Shown here: piece after piece, positions 19,050 to 27,319 of the stretch | Position numbering within the stretch: position 1 is the stretch's first letter | Layout of the letters: each line of letters begins with the position of its first letter | Assembly (NCBI RefSeq): GCF_014649375.1 | Contig: NZ_BMSX01000002.1 | Coordinates: 256,619 to 320,618, forward strand | Direction: 5' to 3' | DNA from: Streptomyces aurantiogriseus | Lineage (GTDB): Bacteria > Actinomycetota > Actinomycetes > Streptomycetales > Streptomycetaceae | Length of the DNA: 64,000 bases | Program-made: the position numbers and the translations under genes | Notes under the pieces: generated by a model | Database searches by the model: none | What the model saw: the letters and a program-made list of their open reading frames with translations, nothing else | Told to the model about the DNA's origin: nothing

Positions 19050-19969
19050 CCCTCCGGCCTCCCGACGCCGTCGGCACTCCACACCCCCTCCGCTTCGGTT
19101 ACGGCACCAACGGCCTCGCCGACCTCCGCCTCGACGACGCCCTCACCCTGCTCGCCGACCTCGGCTACGACGGTGTCGGACTGACCCTCGACCACATGCA
19201 CCTCGACCCGCTCGCGCCGGACCTCGCCGCCCGCACCCGTCGTGTCACGCACCGTCTGGACGCGCTGGGGCTCGAAGTCACCGTGGAGACCGGCGCCCGC
19301 TACGTCCTCGACCCGCGCCGCAAGCACGGCCCCTCCCTGCTGGATCCGGACCCGGACGACCGCGCCCGCCGCGTGGACCTGCTGATCCGCGCGGTCCACG
19401 TCGCCACCGAGCTCGGTGCCCACGCCGTGCACTGCTTCAGCGGAACCGTCCCGCCCGGAACGGACCGGGACACCGCCTGGAAACGCCTCGCCGAAACCCT
19501 CACCCCCGTCCTGGACGCCGCCGCCACCGCCCGCCTCCCCCTCGCCGTCGAGCCCGAACCGGGCCATCTCCTCGCCACCCTCGCCGACTTCCACCACCTG
19601 CGCCTCCTCCTCGGCGACCCGGAGCCTCTCGGCCTCACCCTCGACATCGGCCACTGCCAGTGCCTCGAACCCCTTCCTCCCGCCGACTGCGTACGTGCCG
19701 CCGCCCCCTGGCTGCGTCATGTCCAGATCGAGGACATGCGCCGCGGCCTCCACGAACACCTCCCTTTCGGCGACGGCGAGATCGACTTCCCGCCCGTCCT
19801 CGCCGCCCTGACCGCCACCGGCTACCAGGGCCTGACGGTCGTCGAACTCCCTCGTCACTCGCACGCCGGCCCCCACCAGGCCGAAACCTCCCTCCCGTTC
19901 CTGCGCCACGCAGCGGCCTCCGTAGCACCCGGCGAGCCCTCCGCCACCCCAGAAGGGAGCACCCCATGA
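19046..19969 (+). CDS. Sugar phosphate isomerase/epimerase-like TIM barrel in the Ebo cassette
   Basis: A 307-residue AP-endonuclease-2-type TIM barrel. HCFSGTVPPGT, PLAVEPEPGHLLAT, GLTLDIGHCQC and HVQIEDMRRGLHEHLPFGDGEIDF carry the expected metal and substrate residues. It is translationally coupled to the prenyltransferase (ATGA) and runs directly into eboA. In relation to described ebo operons it is an extra TIM barrel, and I cannot state its reaction. Isomerisation or epimerisation of the cyclised sugar intermediate is a reasonable guess. Confidence 0.82.
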   Translation: MTLRPPDAVGTPHPLRFGYGTNGLADLRLDDALTLLADLGYDGVGLTLDHMHLDPLAPDLAARTRRVTHRLDALGLEVTVETGARYVLDPRRKHGPSLLDPDPDDRARRVDLLIRAVHVATELGAHAVHCFSGTVPPGTDRDTAWKRLAETLTPVLDAAATARLPLAVEPEPGHLLATLADFHHLRLLLGDPEPLGLTLDIGHCQCLEPLPPADCVRAAAPWLRHVQIEDMRRGLHEHLPFGDGEIDFPPVLAALTATGYQGLTVVELPRHSHAGPHQAETSLPFLRHAAASVAPGEPSATPEGSTP

Positions 19970-20829
19970 CCCACCCCCAGGCCACACCGGCAACCCCGGC
20001 AACGGCACTCAGGGGCGCCACCCCTGCCCCCACCACCTCCCTCGACGCCCTGCAGACGCACCTCGAAACGCACCCCCTGCCTGCCGCTCGCGCATGGTTC
20101 CGCCAAGCCCTCGACGAAGCCGCCGCACATCCCGGCACCCACGGCCCCATCTCGGTGTGGGAGCTGCGTCTCGCCGAGGCCGGCCGCCGCTGCGGCAGCC
20201 GGTACGCCGACGCCGCCCGCGTGCTCATCCTCCACGCCGCCCGCGCCGACCCGGCCGCGCTCACCCGGGTGTACTTCCAGGGCACCGCCGACGAACGCCG
20301 CGCCGTCCTGAAGGCCCTGCCCCACCTCGTGCCCGGTCCCGACGCCCTGCCGCTGGTCGAGGACGCCCTGCGCACCAACGACACCCGGCTCCTGGCCGCC
20401 GCCGTCGGCCCCTACGCCGCCCGCCACCTCGACGCCCACACCTGGCGGCACGCCGTGCTGAAGTGCCTCTTCACCGGGGTGTCCGTCGACGAGGTGGCGG
20501 ACCTGAAGCAGCGCGCCCGCGCCGACGCCGAACTCGCCCGCATGCTGGGTGACTACGCCGCCGAACGCACCGCCGCCGACCGCCCCGTTCCCCGCGACCT
20601 GGACCGCGTGCTGGCCCTGACCGACTCGTCCGGCCCCACCGAGCCCGCACCCCCACCGCACGGCACGAGCCCCGACAGCGCGAACCCCGACGGCGCGAAC
20701 CCCGACGGCGCGAGCGCCGACCGTCCGGACGCGCACGCCACACACCCCCACGCCACACACCCCCACGGCACGGACCACCGCCGCCCGGCCCCCCACGGCA
20801 GCCTCCACCCCCACGGCAAGGAGTCCTGA
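19966..20829 (+). CDS. eboA: EboA domain protein
   Basis: A 287-residue soluble, mostly helical protein. WELRLAEAGRRCGSRYADAARVLILHAA and AAVGPYAARHLDAHTWRHAVLKCLFTGVSVDEV-type sequence (given here in part) are typical of EboA, a protein of unknown biochemical activity from ebo operons. The C-terminal 70 residues are a low-complexity tail with repeated Asn-Pro-Asp-Gly-Ala and Ala-Thr-His-Pro-His units. The ATG at 19966 follows AAGGGAG and overlaps the previous stop. The next gene starts at its last base. Confidence 0.85.
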   Translation: MTHPQATPATPATALRGATPAPTTSLDALQTHLETHPLPAARAWFRQALDEAAAHPGTHGPISVWELRLAEAGRRCGSRYADAARVLILHAARADPAALTRVYFQGTADERRAVLKALPHLVPGPDALPLVEDALRTNDTRLLAAAVGPYAARHLDAHTWRHAVLKCLFTGVSVDEVADLKQRARADAELARMLGDYAAERTAADRPVPRDLDRVLALTDSSGPTEPAPPPHGTSPDSANPDGANPDGASADRPDAHATHPHATHPHGTDHRRPAPHGSLHPHGKES

Positions 20830-21677
20830 TGCGCATCTTCGACCCCCACATCCACATGACCTCCCGGACCACCGACGACTACGAGGCCATGTACGCGGCC
20901 GGTGTCCGCGCCGTCGTCGAGCCCTCCTTCTGGCTCGGTCAGCCCCGCACCTCGCCCGCCACCTTCCTCGACTACTTCGACTCCCTCCTCGGCTGGGAAC
21001 CCTTCCGTGCCGCCCAGTACGGCATCGCCCACCACTGCACGCTCGCCCTCAACCCCAAGGAGGCGAACGACCCGCGCTGCGCGCCCGTCCTCGACGAGCT
21101 GCCGCGGTATCTCATCAGGGACCAGGTCGTGGCCGTCGGCGAGATCGGCTACGACTCGATGACCCCCGCAGAGGACGCCGCGCTCGCCGCCCAGCTCCAG
21201 CTCGCCGCCGACCACGGGCTGCCCGCGCTCGTCCACACCCCGCACCGCGACAAGCTCGCCGGCCTGCGCCGCACCCTCGACGTCGTCCGGGAGTCCGCTC
21301 TTGCCGAGGAACGCGTCCTGATCGACCACCTCAACGAGACCACAGTGAAGGAGGCCAGGGACAGCGGCTGCTGGCTGGGCTTCTCCGTGTATCCGGACAC
21401 CAAGATGGACGAGCGCCGGATGATCGAAATCCTGCGCGCGTACGGGACCGAGCGCATCCTGGTGAACTCCGCCGCCGACTGGGGCAGAAGCGACCCCCTC
21501 AAGACCCGCCGCGTGGGCGACCTGATGCTCGCGGAGGGCTTCACCGAGGACGACGTCGACCACGTCCTGTGGCGCAACCCGGCCGCCTTCTACGGTCTCA
21601 GCGGGCGGCTGATCCTCGACGTCACCGCCCCGGGGGCCACCCACGAGGGCAACTCCGTCCTGCGCGGCGGGGAGTGA
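20829..21677 (+). CDS. eboB: TatD-family metal-dependent hydrolase (EboB-like)
   Basis: A 282-residue amidohydrolase-fold protein. The initial metal motif FDPHIHMTSR, the conserved GEIGYDSM and the later VHTPHRDK and IDHLNE supply the His/Glu/Asp metal ligands of TatD-like enzymes. A final Asp is present in NSAADWGRSDPL. The EVxxSFWLGQPRT segment near residue 40 is characteristic of the Ebo version rather than the DNase. It starts within the eboA stop (TGATG) and ends 3 bp before eboE. The substrate is unknown. Confidence 0.85.
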   Translation: MRIFDPHIHMTSRTTDDYEAMYAAGVRAVVEPSFWLGQPRTSPATFLDYFDSLLGWEPFRAAQYGIAHHCTLALNPKEANDPRCAPVLDELPRYLIRDQVVAVGEIGYDSMTPAEDAALAAQLQLAADHGLPALVHTPHRDKLAGLRRTLDVVRESALAEERVLIDHLNETTVKEARDSGCWLGFSVYPDTKMDERRMIEILRAYGTERILVNSAADWGRSDPLKTRRVGDLMLAEGFTEDDVDHVLWRNPAAFYGLSGRLILDVTAPGATHEGNSVLRGGE

Positions 21678-21680
21678 CCG

Positions 21681-22886
21681 ATGCGCTTCCGCCACCCCGA
21701 CGGCACCACCGTCCATCTCGCCTACTGCACCAACGTCCATCCCGCCGAGAGCCTCGACGGCGTCCTCGCCCAGCTCCGCGACCACTGCGAACCCGTGCGC
21801 CGCCGTCTCGGCCGCGACCGGCTCGGCATCGGCCTGTGGCTCGCCAAGGACGCCGCCCACACCCTCGACACCGACCCCTCCGCCCTGCGCGGCCTGCGCA
21901 CGGAACTCGACCGGCGCGGCCTCGAGGTCGTCACCCTCAACGGCTTCCCCTATGAGGGCTTCGGCGCCGAGCAGGTCAAGTACCGCGTGTACAAGCCCGA
22001 CTGGGCCGATCCCGAACGTCTCGACCACACCACCGCACTGGCCCGCGTCCTCGCCGGGCTCCTGCCCGACGACGTCACCGAGGGCAGCATCTCCACCCTG
22101 CCCCTCGCCTGGCGCACCGCCTGTGGCGACGAGCGCGCCGAGTCGGCCCGCACCGCTCTGCGCACCCTCGCCGAACGCCTCGACGCCCTGCAGGAACTGA
22201 CCGGGCGCTCCATCCGCATCGGTCTTGAGCCCGAACCCGGCTGCACCGTCGAGACCACTGCCGACGCCATCGCCCCGCTCACCGCGATCGACCGTGACCG
22301 CATCGGTATCTGCGTCGACACCTGCCACCTCGCCACCTCCTTCGAAGACCCGCACACCGCTCTGGACGCGCTCACAGCAGCCCGCGTCCCCGTCGTCAAA
22401 TCCCAGCTGTCGGCCGCCCTGCACGCCGAACACCCCCATCTCCCCGATGTCCGAGAGGCCCTCGCCGCCTTCGACGAGCCCCGCTTCCTGCACCAGACCC
22501 GCACCTTCCCCACTCTCAACTCCGTTCGAGCGGGAGGGACCCCCATCACCGCCGGCCTGCGCGGCACGGACGACCTCGGTGAGGCCCTGAAAGGTGACGT
22601 CCTGCCCGACGCCTCCCCATGGCGCGCCCACTTCCACGTCCCACTGCACGCGGCCCCTGCCGCGCCCCTCACCTCCACGCTCCCCGTCCTCAAGGCCGCA
22701 CTGACCCGGCTCGTCGGCGGCCCGTACCCGCTCACCCGCCATCTGGAGGTCGAGACCTACACCTGGCAGGCCCTCCCGCCCGAGCTGCGGCCCCGCGGCC
22801 GCGCCCAGCTCGCCGACGGCATCGCCGCCGAACTCACCCTCGCGCGCGACCTTTTGACCGACCTCGGCCTGAAGGAGCTGCCGTGA
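21681..22886 (+). CDS. eboE: EboE-type TIM-barrel protein
   Basis: A 401-residue TIM barrel related to sugar isomerases. TYCTNVHPAES-like LAYCTNVHPAESLDG, LEVVTLNGFPYEGFG, IRIGLEPEPGCTVET and GICVDTCHLATSFED are the strand-end motifs, with Glu, Asp and His metal ligands. EboE in cyanobacteria and bacteroidetes belongs to a cluster needed to move or modify a metabolite of unclear structure. GGCGGGGAG just before the ATG and the GTGA overlap with the following gene place it firmly in the operon. Confidence 0.85.
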   Translation: MRFRHPDGTTVHLAYCTNVHPAESLDGVLAQLRDHCEPVRRRLGRDRLGIGLWLAKDAAHTLDTDPSALRGLRTELDRRGLEVVTLNGFPYEGFGAEQVKYRVYKPDWADPERLDHTTALARVLAGLLPDDVTEGSISTLPLAWRTACGDERAESARTALRTLAERLDALQELTGRSIRIGLEPEPGCTVETTADAIAPLTAIDRDRIGICVDTCHLATSFEDPHTALDALTAARVPVVKSQLSAALHAEHPHLPDVREALAAFDEPRFLHQTRTFPTLNSVRAGGTPITAGLRGTDDLGEALKGDVLPDASPWRAHFHVPLHAAPAAPLTSTLPVLKAALTRLVGGPYPLTRHLEVETYTWQALPPELRPRGRAQLADGIAAELTLARDLLTDLGLKELP

Positions 22887-24298
22887 GACGGCAACCGGCA
22901 CCGACACCACGGCCCGAGCAAGGCCGCCCCACGCCGCTCCTCGTCCTGGACGTCGTCGGCCTCACGCCCCGTCTTCTCGACCACATGCCCCGGCTCAAGG
23001 CCCTCGGCCAGTCCGGTTCCCGCGCCCCGCTCGGCACCGTCCTGCCCGCAGTGACCTGCGCCGCCCAGTCCACCTTCCTGACCGGCACATGGCCGTCCGA
23101 GCACGGCATCGTCGGCAACGGCTGGTACTTCCGCGAGCTCGGCGACGTCCTGCTGTGGCGCCAGCACAACGGTCTCGTCGCCGGAGACAAGCTGTGGGAC
23201 GCCGCCCGCCGCGCGTACCCCGGCTACACGGTCGCCAATATCTGCTGGTGGTACGCCATGGGCGCAGACACCGACATCACCGTCACTCCCCGTCCGATCT
23301 ACTACGCCGACGGCCGCAAGGAACCCGACTGCTACACCCGGCCCGCGGCCCTCCACGACGAACTCACCGACACGTTCGGCACGTTCCCGCTCTTCCATTT
23401 CTGGGGTCCCGGCGCCGACCTCGTCTCCAGCCGCTGGATCATCGACGCGACCCGTCACATCATGCGCACCCGCCATCCCGACCTGACACTCTGCTACCTC
23501 CCGCATCTGGACTACGACCTGCAGCGCTTCGGCCCCGACGACCCACGCTCCCTGAAGGCGGCCGCCGACCTCGACGCGGCCGTGGCGCCCCTGCTCGACG
23601 ACGCCCGAGCGGAAGGCCGCACCGTCGTCGCGCTCTCCGAGTACGGCATCACCCGCGTCAGCCGCCCCGTCGACATCAACCGCGTCCTGCGCCGCGCCGG
23701 ACTGCTGGAAGTGCACACGCAGGACGGCATGGAGTACCTCGACCCGATGGCCTCCCGCGCCTTCGCGGTCGCCGATCACCAGATCGCCCATGTGTATGTG
23801 CGCCGCCCCGAGGACCTCGACGCCACCAGGGCCGCACTCGACGGCCTGCCCGGCATCGGGCAACTCCTCGACGACGAGGGCAAGAAGACCCACCATCTCG
23901 ACCATCCGCGCTCCGGCGAACTCGTCGCCGTGGCGGAGCCGGACGCCTGGTTCACGTACTACTACTGGCTCGACGACGCCCGCGCGCCCGACTTCGCGCG
24001 TCTCGTCGAAATCCACCGCAAACCCGGCTACGACCCGGTCGAACTCTTCCTGGATCCACTCGACCCCTACGTCAAGGTCAAGGCGGCCGCGGCACTCGCC
24101 CGCAAGAAGCTCGGCATGCGCTACCGCATGGCGGTCGTGCCCCTGGATCCCTCACCTATTCGCGGCAGCCACGGCCGCCTACCCGCGAGCGACGATGACG
24201 GTCCGCTCCTCATCTGCTCCACCCCCCGCTCTGTCGGCGACCGCGTCGCGGCCACCGACGTGAAGTCCCTGCTGCTCCAACTGGCCGGTCTCTCCTGA
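22883..24298 (+). CDS. eboF: Nucleotide pyrophosphatase/alkaline phosphatase-superfamily protein (EboF-like) with altered metal site
   Basis: A 471-residue protein of the type I phosphodiesterase family, starting at GTG 22883 that overlaps the eboE stop. Asp23 (LLVLDVVG) and the nucleophile Thr58 (PAVTCAAQSTFLTG) are in place, as are Asp210/Asp212 and His299/His303. The SDHG motif that supplies two zinc ligands in active relatives reads Ser252-Glu-Tyr-Gly here, and the His after the Asp210 region is missing. The enzyme may therefore have a reduced or different metal centre. No signal peptide is visible, so it should be cytoplasmic, where the prenylated or phosphorylated intermediate would be met. 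Confidence 0.82.
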   Translation: MRRQPAPTPRPEQGRPTPLLVLDVVGLTPRLLDHMPRLKALGQSGSRAPLGTVLPAVTCAAQSTFLTGTWPSEHGIVGNGWYFRELGDVLLWRQHNGLVAGDKLWDAARRAYPGYTVANICWWYAMGADTDITVTPRPIYYADGRKEPDCYTRPAALHDELTDTFGTFPLFHFWGPGADLVSSRWIIDATRHIMRTRHPDLTLCYLPHLDYDLQRFGPDDPRSLKAAADLDAAVAPLLDDARAEGRTVVALSEYGITRVSRPVDINRVLRRAGLLEVHTQDGMEYLDPMASRAFAVADHQIAHVYVRRPEDLDATRAALDGLPGIGQLLDDEGKKTHHLDHPRSGELVAVAEPDAWFTYYYWLDDARAPDFARLVEIHRKPGYDPVELFLDPLDPYVKVKAAAALARKKLGMRYRMAVVPLDPSPIRGSHGRLPASDDDGPLLICSTPRSVGDRVAATDVKSLLLQLAGLS

Positions 24299-24355
24299 CT
24301 GGTCACAAGTGAAGCACTCACCACTGACAACGCCCCGCGATCACAAGGAGTTCCC

Positions 24356-25417
24356 ATGAGCCGCACACCGCGCACAGCCAGAACCAGCAAGGCGCACGAC
24401 CCCGAACTGGCCCACCGCCTCAGCCGGCGGAACATGCTCGGCGTGGCCGCCGGCGCCACCGCAGCCGCACTGCTCGGCGCCGCCGCGGCCCCCGCCGTCG
24501 CCGGCACCGAGACCGCGTCCGGAGCCGCGGGCCGAGGCCGCCCCGTCCTTCCTCCCGGCCGGCTCGGCATCCAGCTCTACAGCCTGCGCGACAAGGTCTC
24601 CACGCTCGGTTTCGCCCCCGTCTTCGCCGAGCTGGAGAAGTACGGGTACGACGAGGTCGAGTTCGCCGGATACACCCAGGGCTCGGCGGGCCCCATCACG
24701 CTCGCCCAGCTCAAGCGGCTGGCGAAGAACCACGGTCTGAACCCGATCGGCAGCCACGTCGGCTACTACTCCAGCGACCCGAACGCCTACACCTTCGCGC
24801 AGAACCTCACCAAGGTCCTCGACGACGCCCAGGCCCTCGGCCTCAAGCACATCGGCACCGCCTCCGGCCCGTTCCGCTACGGCTCGACCGTCGATGCGTG
24901 GAAGCGCGCCGCCGAGGAGTTCAACACCTACGGCGCGGCGGCCAAGGCGCGCGGCATGAAGTTCTACCAGCACAACCACTCCGAGGAGTTCTCCTTCGCC
25001 AGCGACAACCCCAAGGTCCGGCTCTACGACGTGCTGCTCGCCGAGACCGACCCCGACCTCGTCTTCCTGGAGATGGACATCTTCTGGGCCTACGTGGCCC
25101 AGTTCCGATTCTCGAAACGGCCCGACGGCACAGCGGCGCCCTTCGAGCCCCTCGACTACGTCCTGAAGCGGCCCCACCGCTACCCGCTCTTCCACGTCAA
25201 GGACGGCGTGAGCGACCCGTCGAACCAGTTCGGCTACCGCATGGTCGACGTCGGTGACGGCGACATCGACTACCAGAGTTTCATCTCCGCCGTGACCCGG
25301 CTGCGCGGTGAGCGCCTGGCGCACCACTGGCAGGCCGAGCACGACAACCCGGCCGAGTCCTTCACCTTCGCACGCCGCTCGAGCGAGCATCTGCACTCCC
25401 TGCGTGAGAGGTGCTGA
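24356..25417 (+). CDS. Exported sugar phosphate isomerase/epimerase-like TIM barrel
   Basis: A 353-residue protein. The N-terminus SRRNMLGVAAGATAAALLGAA is a twin-arginine signal, followed by a TIM barrel from about residue 60 (LGIQLYSLRDK). Metal-site segments include FYQHNHSEEF, FLEMDIFW, PLFHVKDG and a final HHWQAEHDNP. Such Tat-exported AP-endonuclease-2-type barrels are frequent in actinobacteria and act on extracellular sugar derivatives. It lies 57 bp after eboF with its own AAGGAG and ends at a strong hairpin, so it is probably the last gene of the cassette. Confidence 0.88.
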   Translation: MSRTPRTARTSKAHDPELAHRLSRRNMLGVAAGATAAALLGAAAAPAVAGTETASGAAGRGRPVLPPGRLGIQLYSLRDKVSTLGFAPVFAELEKYGYDEVEFAGYTQGSAGPITLAQLKRLAKNHGLNPIGSHVGYYSSDPNAYTFAQNLTKVLDDAQALGLKHIGTASGPFRYGSTVDAWKRAAEEFNTYGAAAKARGMKFYQHNHSEEFSFASDNPKVRLYDVLLAETDPDLVFLEMDIFWAYVAQFRFSKRPDGTAAPFEPLDYVLKRPHRYPLFHVKDGVSDPSNQFGYRMVDVGDGDIDYQSFISAVTRLRGERLAHHWQAEHDNPAESFTFARRSSEHLHSLRERC

Positions 25418-25438
25418 ACCGTCCGCCACGGGCAGCAC

Positions 25439-25476
25439 GTCAGGCGGCCCGCCCCGAGTCGGGCGAGCCGCCTGAC
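25439..25476. terminator. Strong hairpin after the Ebo cassette
   Basis: A 16-bp stem with one mismatch and a 6-nt loop pairs 25439-25454 with 25461-25476 (GTCAGGCGGC...GCCGCCTGAC). It lies 22 bp after the stop at 25417 and should end transcription of the Ebo cassette. Confidence 0.8.
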
Positions 25477-25482
25477 GCAAGT

Positions 25483-25705
25483 GCACACCGGCGAAGTGGC
25501 TGAAGCCGAGCCATGACCGGTCGAAGGGCCGGGCCTGGTCGCTGTGCGGCAGGGCGCCGATGGCGAAGGCGGCCAGGATGACCAGCTCGACGCCGGACAT
25601 GACGAGCTGTGCGCGGACGGTGAGCCGGGCGCCGCCGAGCACCACGAACAGCATGACGAGGAACCAGGCCGCGCCGGCCACGTTCGCCACCCCGGTCGAG
25701 CCGAC
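25483..25705 (-). pseudogene. Internal fragment of an APC-type amino-acid permease
   Basis: On the minus strand about 74 codons read as membrane protein: VANVAGAAWFLVMLFVVLGG, then RLTVRAQLVMSGVELVILAA, then DRSWLGFSHFAG. This resembles the middle of an amino acid-polyamine-organocation permease, with two helices and the linking loop. No N- or C-terminal part is present, and each side ends at a terminator hairpin. It is therefore a decayed remnant, probably left after deletion or rearrangement at this junction. Confidence 0.7.
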
Positions 25706-25729
25706 CCCGCCCCTGCGAAGGGGCGGGGT
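25704..25729. terminator. Perfect 11-bp hairpin after the antiporter gene
   Basis: ACCCCGCCCCT (25704-25714), loop GCGA and AGGGGCGGGGT (25719-25729) make a perfect stem with a tetraloop. It lies 78 bp beyond the stop of the minus-strand antiporter gene and probably ends the oxalate-type operon. Confidence 0.75.
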
Positions 25730-25806
25730 GCCTGACGTGTGTCGTGGTCAGCCAGTGGGCTGCGTCCGGGGTGTGGGCGTCACACCAGGGTGGGTTCGCC
25801 GGTGTG

Positions 25807-27198
25807 TCACGCCATCTCCTCGCCGAGCGGCTGCGGATTGGGGACGATCTTCTTCTGGGCCTGCGGGCGGCCCGGGGCCTTCAGGAAGAGCGCCAGCACC
25901 GCGGAGGCCAGCCCTATGGAGCCCGCCATCACGAACGCGCCCTCGTAGTCCCAGGCGTCGACCACGACGGCGCCCATCCCGGAGCCCACGAGACCCGAGA
26001 TCAGCTTCGAGCTGTAGACCATGCCGTAGTTGGAGGCGTTGTTGTTCTCGCCGAAGTAGTCAGCCGTCATGGCCGCGAAGAGCGGGAAGATCGCCCCTCC
26101 GCCGAAACCGGAGACCATGGAGCAGAACAGGAAGAACGGCATGCTGCCCATCTGGCCGGAAACCAGCACGCCGAACTGCGCGGTGCCCAGCACGACACAC
26201 ACGATGATCAGCGTGTTGCGGCGGCCGTAGCGGTCGGAGATCCAGCCGATCACGCCGCGTCCGGTGCCGTTGACGATCGCCTTCAGGGACATCGCCGTGG
26301 CCACGATCCCGCCCGCGAAGCCCATGTCCTTGCCGAACGGCACCTGGAAGGCGATGCCGAAGATGTTGATGCCGGCCGTGCACAGCAGACAGAACCACAT
26401 CATCCACAGGACGGGGGTATGGGCGGCCTCCCTCGGTGTGTACTGCTTCACCGCCGGCGGGTTCTTCTCCAGTGCCCGGCGGATCTTCGGGTCGTCGGTC
26501 ATCCTGAGCGGGTCGACGTGCGGGGGCCACCAGTTCTTCGGCGGGTCCTTGAAGAACCATCCGGCGAAGGCGACGACCGAGCAGCAGATGAGGCCGACCA
26601 TCACCAGGACACCCTGGTAGTTGCTCAGGTCCATGTACGAGGTGAACAGGAACACGAAGGGCACCGAGCCGTAGGCGAAACCGCCGTTCACCAGGCCGGT
26701 CTTGCCGCCCTTGCGCTCCGGATACCACTTGCCGACCATGTTCACGCAGGTCGCGTAGACGAGGCCCGCGCCGACGCCGCTGAACATGCCGAAACCGATG
26801 TAGGCGACGATCACGTGCGGCGCGAACGCCAGCGACACATAGCCGCAGATCGTGCCGAGCGCGCCGAGCATCATCGCGTACCGCGCGGGAAGCTTCCCGC
26901 TCTCCCGCAGCTGTCCGGCGGGGAAGGCGACGGCGGCCTGGAAGAAGACCCAGACGCCCATCAGCCAGAAGATGTGCCCGCTGTTCCACAGATGGGCCTC
27001 GTGCAGGGTGTCCTCGGCCGAGGTGAACGCGTACTCCGAGGAGCTGATGCCCAGCATGCCCATCCACGGGAAGAGCACCATGGTCCAGCGTGGCCGCCCC
27101 ATGATGTCCCGGTCGGTCTCGCCGATCCGGTACACGCGGCCGTTGCGGTCCGTCACCTCCCTGTAGGGGAGGGACGTCGAGAAGTCGGTGGTTGTCAT
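25807..27198 (-). CDS. OFA-family MFS transporter of the oxalate-type operon
   Basis: A 463-residue, 12-helix MFS protein. RWTMVLFPWMGMLGISSSEYAFTSAEDTL starts the first helix (quoted in part: FPWMGMLGISSSEYAF), and a long polar loop near the middle (PKNWWPPHVDPLRM) is typical of the oxalate/formate branch. Start ATG 27198 follows AAGGGG. It is the last gene of a minus-strand operon with the acyl-CoA synthetase, formyl-CoA transferase and oxalyl-CoA-decarboxylase-like genes. That context favours carboxylate exchange, with oxalate entering and formate leaving. No small partner ORF comparable to 2624-2767 is visible after it. Confidence 0.85.
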   Translation of the reverse strand: MTTTDFSTSLPYREVTDRNGRVYRIGETDRDIMGRPRWTMVLFPWMGMLGISSSEYAFTSAEDTLHEAHLWNSGHIFWLMGVWVFFQAAVAFPAGQLRESGKLPARYAMMLGALGTICGYVSLAFAPHVIVAYIGFGMFSGVGAGLVYATCVNMVGKWYPERKGGKTGLVNGGFAYGSVPFVFLFTSYMDLSNYQGVLVMVGLICCSVVAFAGWFFKDPPKNWWPPHVDPLRMTDDPKIRRALEKNPPAVKQYTPREAAHTPVLWMMWFCLLCTAGINIFGIAFQVPFGKDMGFAGGIVATAMSLKAIVNGTGRGVIGWISDRYGRRNTLIIVCVVLGTAQFGVLVSGQMGSMPFFLFCSMVSGFGGGAIFPLFAAMTADYFGENNNASNYGMVYSSKLISGLVGSGMGAVVVDAWDYEGAFVMAGSIGLASAVLALFLKAPGRPQAQKKIVPNPQPLGEEMA

Positions 27199-27319
27199 GT
27201 GTGTCGCACCCCTTGCGTCGAAAGTTCTGGCCAGCGCCCCCTGTCCAATGCCTTTCGTGTGCGCACGGGTCCGGGAGCCGGCCGACGCGCACCGTCGGCC
27301 GGCCCCCCGCCGGGTCACC

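Noticed and set aside
20553..22910. A 785-codon minus-strand ORF opposite the eboA/eboB/eboE genes
   Set aside because: It is an antisense shadow produced by G+C-rich codon bias; the plus strand carries clear family motifs throughout. The same holds for the long antisense frames at 1180-2637 and 27569-29491.
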